DNA from: Paenibacillus polysaccharolyticus
GTDB lineage: Bacteria; Bacillota; Bacilli; Paenibacillales; Paenibacillaceae
DNA: 64,000 bases
Direction of reading: 5' to 3'
Assembly (NCBI RefSeq): GCF_900102085.1
Contig: NZ_FMVM01000012.1
Location: forward strand, 62,001 to 126,000
In this document: positions 33,084 to 41,186 of the stretch, in pieces
Position numbering within the stretch: the stretch's first letter is position 1
Layout: the number at the start of each line of letters is the position of its first letter
The notes under the pieces: model-generated
What the model was told of the DNA's origin: nothing
Databases searched by the model: none
The model's input: the letters and a program-made list of their open reading frames with translations, nothing else
Made by a program: the position numbers and the translations under genes

Positions 33084-34118
33084 CTACTCCACAACACCAA
33101 GCGCTTTGTTTTTTTCTTTGAAGCGACTGTTATGAGAAGAGACATAAGCTACTTTTTCGGCTTCCGGATCCATATATAACTTCGCACTGTTAACGGCCAG
33201 AGCTGCATCTGTAAATGTACCCGCGATCAGATACAATTTGCTTCCATAATCGACGAAATCACCCGCGGCAAAAACGCCAGGTATGTTCGTTTGCAATCTT
33301 TCGGTTGTGCTCACATGCCATTCACCCAAGTCTAATCCCCAATCACGAATGGGACCAAAATCACTCTTCATGCCATGATTGACAATCACCGCATCCACTT
33401 CAAGCATCTCCGTCTCTCCGCTTTCCATATGTGTAACGGTTACCTGTTCAATCATATCCCCGCTTATGCTGTGTAACTTCTCAATTGCGTAGGGTGTGCG
33501 CACGTCAACTGAAGATTCTTTCATACGCGACACGTTCCGCTCCAGTCCTCCAAAGTGATCACGTCGATGTACGACCGTTACCTGCTGAGCCAAGCTCTCT
33601 AGCTCATTCGCCCAATCCACAGCGGAGTCTCCCCCACCCGAGATTAACACTCGTTTACCGCGGAAAGGCTCGAGCTCTTGCACCGTATAATGTAGATTGG
33701 ATACTTCATAGCGGTCTGCCCCTTCAAGCTCCAGTTTCGCCATTTTGTATATCCCGTATCCTATTGCCAAAATGACAGTACGTGTCCAGTGTTGCTCACC
33801 TGTAGCAGAAGTTAGCAGAATGGTGCCATCCGCTTTACGTTCAAATCCTTCAATCTGTTGTTCAAACACAAGTGTCGGTTCAAATGTGCGCGCCTGCTGC
33901 TCCAACTGTTTAATCAGATCTTCACACAGGATGGGTGTTACCCCTCCAACATCCCAGATCATCTTTTCCGGATAAAACAGCATCCGTCCACCCAATCTGT
34001 CGCGTGCCTCAATTAATTTCGTTTTCATATCTCGCATACCGCTATAAAAAGCAGAGTACATGCCTGCCGGGCCGCCTCCGATAATCGTCACATCATAAAG
34101 CTCTATTTCTTGATTCAT
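33084..34118 (-). CDS. Ferredoxin--NADP+ reductase, thioredoxin-reductase-like type
   Basis: Flavoprotein of the YumC/YcgT (type 2 FNR) family, which lacks the CxxC of thioredoxin reductases and passes electrons between NADPH and ferredoxin. The FAD motif is VTIIGGGPAGMYSAFYSGMR (residues about 10-29), the NADPH motif VLISGGGDSAVDWANELE with a HRRDHFGG loop, and the second FAD motif GVFAAGDFVDY. The start is set at 34118 (10 nt after GGAGG), giving 344 aa. A Fur box lies 45 bp upstream, and an iron-siderophore regulator/binding-protein locus is next. A role in reducing Fe(III)-siderophores in the cytoplasm fits, by inference. Confidence 0.88.
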   Translation of the reverse strand: MNQEIELYDVTIIGGGPAGMYSAFYSGMRDMKTKLIEARDRLGGRMLFYPEKMIWDVGGVTPILCEDLIKQLEQQARTFEPTLVFEQQIEGFERKADGTILLTSATGEQHWTRTVILAIGYGIYKMAKLELEGADRYEVSNLHYTVQELEPFRGKRVLISGGGDSAVDWANELESLAQQVTVVHRRDHFGGLERNVSRMKESSVDVRTPYAIEKLHSISGDMIEQVTVTHMESGETEMLEVDAVIVNHGMKSDFGPIRDWGLDLGEWHVSTTERLQTNIPGVFAAGDFVDYGSKLYLIAGTFTDAALAVNSAKLYMDPEAEKVAYVSSHNSRFKEKNKALGVVE

Positions 34119-34162
34119 CTCTACAGGACCTCCATCCACTCGACTATGGTAATTAATTATGT

Positions 34163-34181
34163 GATATTGATTCTCATTATC
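34163..34181 (-). promoter_or_regulatory. Fur box before the reductase gene
   Basis: GATAATGAGAATCAATATC on the minus strand matches 16 or 17 of 19 bases of the consensus GATAATGATAATCATTATC. The position 45 bp before the start fits a repressor site. Confidence 0.7.
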
Positions 34182-34270
34182 GTTTAAGTCTAATGGAAAT
34201 GGGTTCAAATTACAATCCCAATATCATTTTCGCCTCCTGCGTAACTTTATGTGCGCGATTTCCTCTTCAT

Positions 34271-35290
34271 TTATTGTGCTCTTGGAGCAGACAAAAGTTT
34301 ATCTACAACAAAATCGAGTTGTTTATTGATGGAATAGATATCTGAATAATAAAAGAAATCAAAATCAATCTCGATTAACCGACCTTCTTTGACCGCCTTG
34401 ATGTTACGCCATATCGGATTATCCGTTAGAACATCTGCCCCTTCATACACAGAGCGGAACACATAGTCACCTATGTATTCTGGAAGAACTTCCATTGAGA
34501 TTGTAGAGCCATCTTCGTCTGATACGACATCGATTTTGTCTTGTACTACTTTAGGAGCTTTCATCTCCAAATACTCATAGACTGCCTGAGAACCCCGACC
34601 AAATTGCTTGCTCTCCACAACGACCATACCTTTTAGTCCGCCTTCAATAATGGAAATGGTTTTATCCAATATACCAGCGTCTGCAAGAGTTTTTTTACTC
34701 TCTTCCACTTTGCTGTTAAGGTTGTTAATCAAGACTTCAGCTTCCTTCTCTTTGCCAAAAATGCTGGCTATGCTGTGAAGTCGTTCTTCCGTTGTCATTT
34801 TCTCGTACGGAATATACACCGTAGGTGCGATATTTTTCAACGTGTTATATGTTTCTTCCGACGGAACAATAATCAGGTCTGGATCAAGGTCAATGACCGC
34901 TTCAGGGTTCGGTTCGAACCAGGTACCGAGTGAATTTACACCTTCAAGCTCACTCTTGTAAGCAGCCCCGTCGTATACATCTGATGTAGCGATTGGCTTG
35001 ACTCCAAGTGCAACAACATCACCTTGAAGATACAGCACAACAACTCTTTTCGGATTAGCCGGAACGATAACATCACCTTTTATGGTCGAGACCGTGCGTG
35101 TTTCTTTATCTTTGTTTACTTGACTTCCCGTCTCTGATGTTACTGATGAACTACTGTTAGTCGAATTAGCACCCGTTCCTTCTCCAGCTGAAAGTGTATT
35201 GGCGGTACCTGAAGAACAGGCCGTAAGGAGCATCGTTAGACTTAATATTGCAATCATGATCATGCTGGAACTTGAATTTTTTCTTTTCAT
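34271..35290 (-). CDS. Iron-siderophore-binding lipoprotein (internal start product)
   Basis: Read from the ATG at 35290 (9 nt after CGGAGGG), the product is a 339-aa lipoprotein: basic start MKRKNSSSS, membrane stretch MIMIAILSLTMLLTA, lipobox LLTAC, then a Ser/Thr/Gly linker and a FeuA/FhuD-like Fe-siderophore-binding domain (VIVPANPKRVVVLYLQGDVVAL, SLGTWFEPNPEAVIDLDPDLI, GRGSQAVYEYLEMKAPK). It would sit on the outer face of the membrane and feed an ABC importer; no permease or ATPase gene is adjacent. A Fur box lies 27 bp upstream. The frame is also open upstream into an AraC regulator; see the longer entry at 34271-36244. Confidence 0.82.
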   Translation of the reverse strand: MKRKNSSSSMIMIAILSLTMLLTACSSGTANTLSAGEGTGANSTNSSSSVTSETGSQVNKDKETRTVSTIKGDVIVPANPKRVVVLYLQGDVVALGVKPIATSDVYDGAAYKSELEGVNSLGTWFEPNPEAVIDLDPDLIIVPSEETYNTLKNIAPTVYIPYEKMTTEERLHSIASIFGKEKEAEVLINNLNSKVEESKKTLADAGILDKTISIIEGGLKGMVVVESKQFGRGSQAVYEYLEMKAPKVVQDKIDVVSDEDGSTISMEVLPEYIGDYVFRSVYEGADVLTDNPIWRNIKAVKEGRLIEIDFDFFYYSDIYSINKQLDFVVDKLLSAPRAQ

Positions 35291-36244
35291 TGGTGTGGAC
35301 CCTCCGTTTATATATCGATAATGATTATCATAATCAATATATCTTGACTTCAATGCCCAGCCAATGGACGATTCGGATACGTGCAATGGACGATCTTCTA
35401 TTCGGCCCAATTCCTTCATCTTCTTTTGATACAGGGTTGGAGACATGCCCACATGTTTCTTGAAGATTCGGCTAAAATAATATACATCTGAATAACCAAC
35501 CTCTGCAGCGATATCACCAAGCTTTGCATCTGAACGTACAAGTAAATCCTGAGCCTTGCCGATTCGCGTCTGAATTAAGTAATCGATGGGACTGTAACCC
35601 GTCTTTCGTTTGAATCGCATAGATAAATGACGCGAGCTAAAATTGAATTGTTCTGCTAGCAACTCAAGTGTAACCTGTTCTCTATAATGCTGATGAATGT
35701 ATTCAAGCGTCTGTTTCACCGGATCAACAACTTCGGTTTGAACCTCTTGTGCAGCTAGCTGAACCATCAGTTCATGAATGAATTGATAAAACAGACTCTT
35801 CGTATAAAGCAGGTCCAAATTGGTTGGTTGCGTCCATACTTTCTCCATCTCATTAAAATACCTTAACAAGTTCAATGGACTCCTCGGTGTAAATCCATAT
35901 TGTAAGGAAAACGGAGCACCTAGAACCTGTCCTTGTAACCACCTTTTACGATAATTTGGAAATGCTCGAAATGCTCTGTAATACAACATAATATATTCGA
36001 AATCTTCATTGGCCTGTATATTCAATAATGATCCTTTGGCTCCATGAATTAAAAAAAATGGTTCTGATTTATACTTATTTCCGTTCAATTGAATGTCGGC
36101 CGACCCTCGAATCGAATATATAAAACAAGCAGCAGGCAGTGTATATGATCCATGTTGTATTTCGTTCTTTAAGACGATGCGGCGTATATCCAGCACCTTC
36201 ACGGCCGCATAATTCCAATATTGCATCTGTTCGTTTAATTGCAT
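34271..36244 (-). CDS. AraC-family regulator continuous with siderophore-binding domain (possible Btr-like fusion)
   Basis: The frame from the ATG at 36244 (TTGGAGAG 7 nt before) runs 657 codons without a stop. Residues about 1-165 form a ligand-binding cupin-like region, and about 173-275 the AraC double helix-turn-helix (VTLELLAEQFNFSSRHLSMRF and KLGDIAAEVGYSDVYYFSRIF). The linker at 279-318 has the RYIDYDNHYRYINGG peptide that is simply the translated Fur box and ribosome binding site; residue 319 is the Met of the lipoprotein. A fused AraC-binding-protein regulator is known (B. subtilis Btr, bacillibactin-responsive), but Btr has no internal signal peptide. Either this gives two products or a stop codon was lost. 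An upstream TTG in the frame lies within a Fur box and is rejected. Confidence 0.75.
   Translation of the reverse strand: MQLNEQMQYWNYAAVKVLDIRRIVLKNEIQHGSYTLPAACFIYSIRGSADIQLNGNKYKSEPFFLIHGAKGSLLNIQANEDFEYIMLYYRAFRAFPNYRKRWLQGQVLGAPFSLQYGFTPRSPLNLLRYFNEMEKVWTQPTNLDLLYTKSLFYQFIHELMVQLAAQEVQTEVVDPVKQTLEYIHQHYREQVTLELLAEQFNFSSRHLSMRFKRKTGYSPIDYLIQTRIGKAQDLLVRSDAKLGDIAAEVGYSDVYYFSRIFKKHVGMSPTLYQKKMKELGRIEDRPLHVSESSIGWALKSRYIDYDNHYRYINGGSTPMKRKNSSSSMIMIAILSLTMLLTACSSGTANTLSAGEGTGANSTNSSSSVTSETGSQVNKDKETRTVSTIKGDVIVPANPKRVVVLYLQGDVVALGVKPIATSDVYDGAAYKSELEGVNSLGTWFEPNPEAVIDLDPDLIIVPSEETYNTLKNIAPTVYIPYEKMTTEERLHSIASIFGKEKEAEVLINNLNSKVEESKKTLADAGILDKTISIIEGGLKGMVVVESKQFGRGSQAVYEYLEMKAPKVVQDKIDVVSDEDGSTISMEVLPEYIGDYVFRSVYEGADVLTDNPIWRNIKAVKEGRLIEIDFDFFYYSDIYSINKQLDFVVDKLLSAPRAQ
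35317..35335 (-). promoter_or_regulatory. Fur box inside coding sequence
   Basis: GATTATGATAATCATTATC on the minus strand matches the Fur consensus in 18 of 19 bases. It lies 27 bp before the lipoprotein start, yet in frame it is translated as DYDNHYR within the AraC reading frame. Confidence 0.85.
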
Positions 36245-36302
36245 TATTTCTCTCCAATCTCCGTTTCTTCTGAAACAATGACCGCTAAAAACCACACACT
36301 CA

Positions 36303-36319
36303 TTGATAACCATTATCAA
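36303..36319 (-). promoter_or_regulatory. Fur box before the AraC regulator gene
   Basis: TTGATAATGGTTATCAA is a 7-1-7 type inverted repeat (TGATAAT-G-GTTATCA), one mismatch from perfect symmetry. It lies 59 bp before the AraC start, so the regulator itself is likely iron-repressed. Confidence 0.75.
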
Positions 36320-36450
36320 TTATCCTGATAAAGTTCGCAATACTTTACATAAGTATATTTTTAGTGAACAGGTAGAACCTTCATTCTTCTCCCTCATCAA
36401 CCGATATATGGATAAAAGACCGTTACCATACTAAAGAGGGAGAAGGTAAA

Positions 36451-37269
36451 ATGAATTCAATTTCACCTGCAACCAAAAGCAGCTTCACACCACCGGCCAG
36501 CCCGACCTCAAACCGAGATAAAGAAATTCAAGGGTTGATGCAGCAGAAAGTAAAATTAAATGAACAAATCCATATTGTTAAATCCAATGATGAGCTTGAT
36601 ATCAAAACTAAGGCAGAACGCATAAAATCCTTAACCGGTTCCATTGCGCAGATTGATAGTCACATCGCGCAGATCAAAGCAGAAGAGATGGAAGAGAAGA
36701 ACAAGTTACAACAGATGAATCAGACGAAGCAACCACAATCGAAGCCTGAAGAGCCACAACAGACTCCGTCAATGAATCATCTTATCAAGCATAGTCAGAC
36801 GTATGATCAGATGGGAAAGCTGGTTGGTTTACGGGACAAAATGCAAAGTTCAATTCATACGATTGAGGGGGAAACCCGGTTTGACCGGATTGTGTTGGAG
36901 AACGACACACACAGCGATATTGGCAAAACGCAGATGCTTGAAAACGCGGAACGCACGGTTTTTCAGAAAAAAAGAGAAGTAGTGCAGGATCTAGAGTCTA
37001 ACATAAGAAAAGCGAATCATAAGCTCGGTGAGTTGGCAGACGATATTCATAAGCCTGGACGTCACGATTCGGGACAGTTTCCCTCATCTGTAGGTTCGCG
37101 CAAAGAAGAATCCCAAGAGATTGACCGAGGAAAATCGGCGGTACCTAAGTTGGAAGACAGTGCTCCCGATGAGGAAAAATCAGAACAGGGACGCGTAAGC
37201 AGCTCTGTACCAAACAAAGCAAGTGAATCTGCTGCTTCGGCTTATTCTTCTGTGGACATTCGTATCTAA
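36451..37269 (+). CDS. FlxA-like coiled-coil protein
   Basis: A 272-aa hydrophilic protein without signal peptide or membrane segment. Residues about 20-85 (KEIQGLMQQKVKLNEQIHIV...) form a heptad coiled coil of the FlxA-like type often found in Paenibacillus; a Gln/Pro/Lys-rich linker follows (residues 85-110), then a second helical region (about 120-205), and a disordered Ser/Glu-rich tail. The start follows GGGAGAAGG. It stands alone on the plus strand between the iron locus and the GGDEF gene. The function is unknown; there are no motility genes nearby. Confidence 0.72.
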   Translation: MNSISPATKSSFTPPASPTSNRDKEIQGLMQQKVKLNEQIHIVKSNDELDIKTKAERIKSLTGSIAQIDSHIAQIKAEEMEEKNKLQQMNQTKQPQSKPEEPQQTPSMNHLIKHSQTYDQMGKLVGLRDKMQSSIHTIEGETRFDRIVLENDTHSDIGKTQMLENAERTVFQKKREVVQDLESNIRKANHKLGELADDIHKPGRHDSGQFPSSVGSRKEESQEIDRGKSAVPKLEDSAPDEEKSEQGRVSSSVPNKASESAASAYSSVDIRI

Positions 37270-37419
37270 GGAAGGTGAATTATGGTTAGACCTAAACGGA
37301 TGTAGACCTGTAAAGAAAATATACATATTGTGAGATGGGTTTAATATTCCCTTTCTATCACGAAACGATCTTTTATTACTTAACACATGTGACTGTGAAT
37401 TATTTATAAAGATCTAATT

Positions 37420-37470
37420 AGACAACGCTGTTTTTTGGGACGTATTCTCCAAATCTCGGCGTTTTTTTGT
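37420..37470 (+). terminator. Probable terminator after the coiled-coil gene
   Basis: ACAACGC...GCGTTTTTTTGT with an inner TTTGG/CCAAA pairing; the T-run is on the plus strand. It is about 150 bp after the stop; nothing else is visible in 37270-37593. Confidence 0.5.
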
Positions 37471-37593
37471 CATTCACCATTGACAGTGACTCAGGCTCAT
37501 TTGGTTTGCACGTATTTAAGCTTCAATTCAATATGAGTACTTCTCTTCTAAACGATTAACATTAACCTATTTAGTATCTAAGTTTAGGTACAA

Positions 37594-38556
37594 CTAGGCC
37601 CGCACAGCCTCCCCCTCCATGTCATTCGAACAAATGATGCTGCCATTGATGGATTTGCAGCTTTTTTTCACACGTGTAGCTTCATCAATAATCTGATTAA
37701 TATTTTCATATCGTTGATATAGATTGGTTACAACTGCGATGGATACCGATACTAAAGGAATGGGTCGATTCAATCCCGAGCGGCCTTCACCCATCACATA
37801 CTGATTGTTCCAGTCCTGTTCATTGTAAAAATTCTTCTTCAACTCTTCAAACTGGGAAATGACTTCTTCACAGACCCGCTTATACTGATGGTGGTTCAGG
37901 ATTGCGATAAAATCATCCCCGCCGATATGTCCAAGAAAAGCCTCTGCTACCCCAAAATGCTCACGGAGTAAATTGGCCGTTGCTTGGATAAGCTCATCCC
38001 CCATTTTGAAACCATAACTATCGTTATACGATTTAAACTGATCCAGATCAATATAAAGAACACTGAATTGATCCTGTTTAAGCACCTGAACTAATCGGTC
38101 ATCTATGATCCGATTGCCAGGAAGCCCTGTTAACGGGTTCATAAATATCGCCATTTCCGCTCGAACATCCGCAACCTCTAGCAATAATCGCCGAATACTC
38201 ACCGCCCCATGAAATCGACCTCCAGATGTTACCAGAACTAGATCATACAGATCCGCTTCTTCACGCTTCATCGCCGCCACGCTGACATCTGTAATTTGTT
38301 CCGAATAATCTACGACCAGTGCGTTTACGTTCATAAGTAGCTTCACAGGACGCCCCATGTAGAGATTGTAACCATATTGTGAGCCGATCTGTTGAAAAAA
38401 ACGTGTTCGCATCATCAATGAAATTCCTTTTTTCCCTTCAACCGCTACCCCCTCCAAATTTGGATTGGATTTAAACAGTTGATATAAGGCATCACACTTG
38501 GTCTCTGGCAGTACGACTGGAATCGGTTCAGCAATTTCACCTATTTGAGTAAACAC
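37594..38556 (-). CDS. Diguanylate cyclase-type GGDEF protein with CBS-like N-terminus
   Basis: A 320-aa cytoplasmic protein. The N-terminal half (residues about 10-130) looks like a CBS pair (LYQLFKSNPNLEGVAVEGKKG...LYDLVLVTSGGRFHGAVSIRRLL). The C-terminal GGDEF domain starts NPLTGLPGNRIID and has FSVLYIDLDQFKSYNDSYGF and the signature GGDDF, so cyclic-di-GMP synthesis is plausible. The position usually Arg before GGDEF is Ile-preceded His (GHIGGDDF), and no clear RxxD inhibitory site is seen. I set the start at the GTG at 38556, 9 nt after GAGGGG; an earlier TTG touches the site. No cyclic-di-GMP partner gene is close. Confidence 0.85.
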   Translation of the reverse strand: MFTQIGEIAEPIPVVLPETKCDALYQLFKSNPNLEGVAVEGKKGISLMMRTRFFQQIGSQYGYNLYMGRPVKLLMNVNALVVDYSEQITDVSVAAMKREEADLYDLVLVTSGGRFHGAVSIRRLLLEVADVRAEMAIFMNPLTGLPGNRIIDDRLVQVLKQDQFSVLYIDLDQFKSYNDSYGFKMGDELIQATANLLREHFGVAEAFLGHIGGDDFIAILNHHQYKRVCEEVISQFEELKKNFYNEQDWNNQYVMGEGRSGLNRPIPLVSVSIAVVTNLYQRYENINQIIDEATRVKKSCKSINGSIICSNDMEGEAVRA

Positions 38557-38823
38557 ATAAATCAACCCCTCGCCATATCGTCAACCATGTCACTTTTGAT
38601 CTATCCGTGGTCACATCGTACCACTTTTTACCTAAAAAAGCGTTAACTTCAGGTAAATTTTTTCGAAAAACACCAATGCTTTGCTTAAACCTGTAAACTT
38701 TTTAGGTAATAAGTCACATTTCCACTTTTTCGTGTTGTTCAAAATGTTAGTTTGTAATGTCTATTAAATCAAATATAGAAATACACTAAAAATTCGGATA
38801 TTTATTGGGCTTTAGCAAAACAT

Positions 38824-38943
38824 CCAGGTGGCTAATGCTGTCACTGATGCCCTCGAGTCCATGCCAGTTCAATGGCGTGACGGATCGCAAGTTCGATGTG
38901 AACTGCATCATTTTGAATTTTTTCGGCAATAGCTGGGTAGCAG
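38824..38943 (-). pseudogene. Fragment of a second spo0A copy
   Basis: The segment corresponds to about 117 bp of the effector domain of spo0A (40402-40517). On the minus strand it reads YPAIAEKIQNDAVHIELAIR then HAIELAWTRG, closely matching YPAIAEKFKTTPSRVERAIR and HAIEVAWTRG of Spo0A, then a 1-bp insertion breaks the frame before DSISHL. It has no start, no receiver domain and no DNA-recognition end, so it is a decayed remnant. The rest of 38566-39127 is AT-rich with nothing recognisable. Confidence 0.85.
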
Positions 38944-39127
38944 TTTATACACTTCTATATAACTTAACGTTAGCCAATATATTCATGTGGAAAAATCATT
39001 TTAAAATGAAACTTAATAGTTGACTCTTATTACTTCCAAAAGATTAATTATATTTACAAATATATCTTGAATATACCATTCCAATTGGATATTATTAGTA
39101 CATAATATTAAAAGGAGGACTAAAAAA

Positions 39128-39880
39128 TTGAAGAAGAAATTATCTCTGGTCCTCGCTTCTTCAGTCTTGGCTTTATATGCTACTTTTTATAGTCTCGCTA
39201 GTGCTTCCGAAAAAGAGTTGATCCCCGTAGATTCTGGTGAAACTTCTGGCTATGTTTACCTAAATGGGGAACCAATTAAAGAAAACACCACTGTTTACGC
39301 TACAGAAATTAATCAGGAAGAACTTATTGAGAAATACGGACTTGAAAAGCCTTCCGAAAGCGCAAAGTTAGTTTCAATTCAAATAGTAAACAATGAATCT
39401 GATAACCCTCGAGATCTTGTAAAAGAGCAAGATGACTCTATTAGTCCACAGAACATTTGGGGTTTCAAACTTGTAAAAAGTCCAACCCAAAGTGTTGATG
39501 ATTGGACTGAAATTGCGAGAGGCAAATACTTTTGCAATAAACCGAAAACTCAGTTATGCAATGGTGTAGAAATTTCGATAGTTGCAAACGAAAGTGTATC
39601 AGTAGAGGTACAAACTTCTCTCAGCATCGGAGTTAAAAAGTTTGTTGCGGCAGAGTTTGGTCGTAGTCTTAATGAACACATTGGCGTATCCACATCCGTT
39701 ATGGTTCCTATGAATGTCCCTGGAGGTAAAACAGGTATAGGAGTTGGCTATCCAATTTATAAATCAACGTATGGTCAAGTTTATCAAAAAGGGCTCTTCG
39801 GCGATACGCTTTTGGGTGGAGCAACATATCTTGAACCAAAGCCATCATCCATTGCTGTTACATCATGGATACAAGGATAA
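39128..39880 (+). CDS. Secreted protein of unknown function
   Basis: A 250-aa protein with an N-terminal signal peptide (MKKKLSLVLASSVLALYATF, cleavage near ASA at residues 25-27). The TTG start at 39128 is 9 nt after AAAGGAGG. The mature part is acidic at first (a region with SGETSGYVYLNGEPIKEN) and then has beta-rich segments with repeated Ser/Val strands (VEISIVANESVSVEVQTSLS) and a Gly-rich stretch PGGKTGIGVGYPIYKST; two Cys (CNKPKTQLC) may form a disulfide. The alternating strands recall amphipathic beta hairpins of pore-forming toxins, but I recognise no family. Base composition is more AT-rich than its neighbours, and it lies between a spo0A remnant and a transposase-like fragment. Confidence 0.7.
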   Translation: MKKKLSLVLASSVLALYATFYSLASASEKELIPVDSGETSGYVYLNGEPIKENTTVYATEINQEELIEKYGLEKPSESAKLVSIQIVNNESDNPRDLVKEQDDSISPQNIWGFKLVKSPTQSVDDWTEIARGKYFCNKPKTQLCNGVEISIVANESVSVEVQTSLSIGVKKFVAAEFGRSLNEHIGVSTSVMVPMNVPGGKTGIGVGYPIYKSTYGQVYQKGLFGDTLLGGATYLEPKPSSIAVTSWIQG

Positions 39881-39952
39881 GAAGAAAAGAACATCTCATT
39901 GAATTCTGATTTTAATATCTCAATTCAAAACATTGTAAAACATTTATGTCTC

Positions 39953-39990
39953 GAACTGACGTCGTTAATCTTACGGTGTCAGTTTTATTT
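39953..39990 (+). terminator. Terminator after the secreted-protein gene
   Basis: AACTGAC/GTCAGTT stem followed by TTATTT on the plus strand. Confidence 0.6.
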
Positions 39991-40140
39991 AATTTACGTT
40001 GAGAATTTCCTCTTTTTTTGAAATAAATATAGACTTGATTTGGCTTGACCTTCGCCAGATTTCGTAAATCATACGCCAAACAAAGGAAGCCGATGTCTTG
40101 CGGAAAAGATTTTTCGAACTGATACAAAGCATAAATTTGT
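39985..40140 (-). pseudogene. Possible transposase C-terminal remnant
   Basis: A short minus-strand frame reads QFEKSFPQDIGFLCLAYDLR then NLAKVK, which resembles the C-terminal helix of IS1182-type DDE transposases (a conserved ...LALAYNLRKMAK-like ending). There is no start, no DDE triad and no complete inverted repeats. The call is tentative and based only on this short similarity. Confidence 0.35.
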
Positions 40141-40149
40141 CGATAAGAA

Positions 40150-40200
40150 ATACCACTTGTTTATGTGATTGTAGAAATCCCATAAACAAGTGGTTTTTGT
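40150..40200. terminator. Strong hairpin with plus-strand T-run
   Basis: A perfect 14-bp inverted repeat, ACCACTTGTTTATG/CATAAACAAGTGGT, is followed by TTTTTGTTG on the plus strand. No plus-strand gene ends nearby, so it may be the end of a lost insertion element. It could also terminate spo0A transcription poorly in the other direction. Confidence 0.5.
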
Positions 40201-40302
40201 TGTATTATTTATTCGATATTATCGGCTCAAAACGTCCTTATTTTTTATAGCCGCAACTAAACTGTAATCCTTAATACCCTCAAAATCTTACAGCTCATCA
40301 GT

Positions 40303-41118
40303 TCAGCTAACCTTATGCTCAATTCTCAGCTTGTCAGCGACCATCGCGATGAACTCGGAGTTCGTCGGTTTCGACTTGCTGATGTTGATGGTGTAACCAA
40401 ACAGGTGGCTGATGCTGTCGATGTTGCCGCGTGTCCATGCCACTTCAATGGCGTGACGAATGGCACGTTCGACGCGAGACGGCGTTGTTTTGAATTTTTC
40501 TGCAATGGCCGGGTACAACGTTTTGGTGATGGCGCCCAAAATTTCGATATTGTTGTATACCATCGTGATGGCTTCCCGCAAATACTGATATCCTTTAATA
40601 TGCGCAGGAACTCCGATTTCATGTATGATTGACGTGATGCTGGCATCCAGATTTTTGTGTTTGCCCATCGGTACAACATTAGATTTATTGATATACATGG
40701 AGGAAGAAGAACCGCTGCTTGTAGACATTGTCGTTTGCGTGCCCACAAGCTGACGTACCCGATTCGCCAGTACTTCCATGTCAAATGGCTTGAGAATGTA
40801 ATAGGAAGCTCCGAGTTGCACAGCACGCTGTGTGATGTTTTCCTGGCCGAATGCGGTGAGCATAATTACTTTGGGCTGCGGAGACAGATTCAAGCCGCGC
40901 AGGCGTTCCAACACTCCGAGTCCATCCAGATGAGGCATGATAATATCCAGAATTAACACATCCGGTACATCCCGGGTTTGTTCCAGCAATTGCAATACTT
41001 CTTCACCGTTGTATGCAATACCGGTCACTTCCATATCTTCCTGTTCGGATATATATTCGGCGAGCAAATTCGTAAATTCACGGTTATCATCGGCCAGCAA
41101 TACCTCAATTTTTTGCAA
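40303..41118 (-). CDS. spo0A: Sporulation master regulator Spo0A
   Basis: Response regulator at the end of the sporulation phosphorelay. Receiver domain residues 1-125: acidic pocket DDN (residues 10-12), phosphoacceptor Asp in VLILDIIMPHLDGLGVLERL, Thr in VIMLTAFGQE, Lys in YYILKPFD. A Ser/Thr linker follows (TQTTMSTSSGSSSS). The effector domain (about 155-271) has the sigma-A-contact and recognition helices SRVERAIRHAIEVAWTRG and IDSISHLFGYTI. The product is 271 aa. The start is a TTG at 41118, 8 nt after AAAGGAGG. The gene follows spoIVB as in B. subtilis, and a decayed partial copy lies 1.4 kb downstream. Confidence 0.97.
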   Translation of the reverse strand: MQKIEVLLADDNREFTNLLAEYISEQEDMEVTGIAYNGEEVLQLLEQTRDVPDVLILDIIMPHLDGLGVLERLRGLNLSPQPKVIMLTAFGQENITQRAVQLGASYYILKPFDMEVLANRVRQLVGTQTTMSTSSGSSSSMYINKSNVVPMGKHKNLDASITSIIHEIGVPAHIKGYQYLREAITMVYNNIEILGAITKTLYPAIAEKFKTTPSRVERAIRHAIEVAWTRGNIDSISHLFGYTINISKSKPTNSEFIAMVADKLRIEHKVS

Positions 41119-41186
41119 AACGGTATCCTCCTTTTATTTAAAACCTCGTATTTTACAATTTCGTACATTTCCTTACACGTTAAATT

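Noticed and set aside
36245..36319. Upstream TTG start of the AraC frame
   Set aside because: It lies inside a Fur box and has no binding site; the ATG at 36244 follows GGAGAG.
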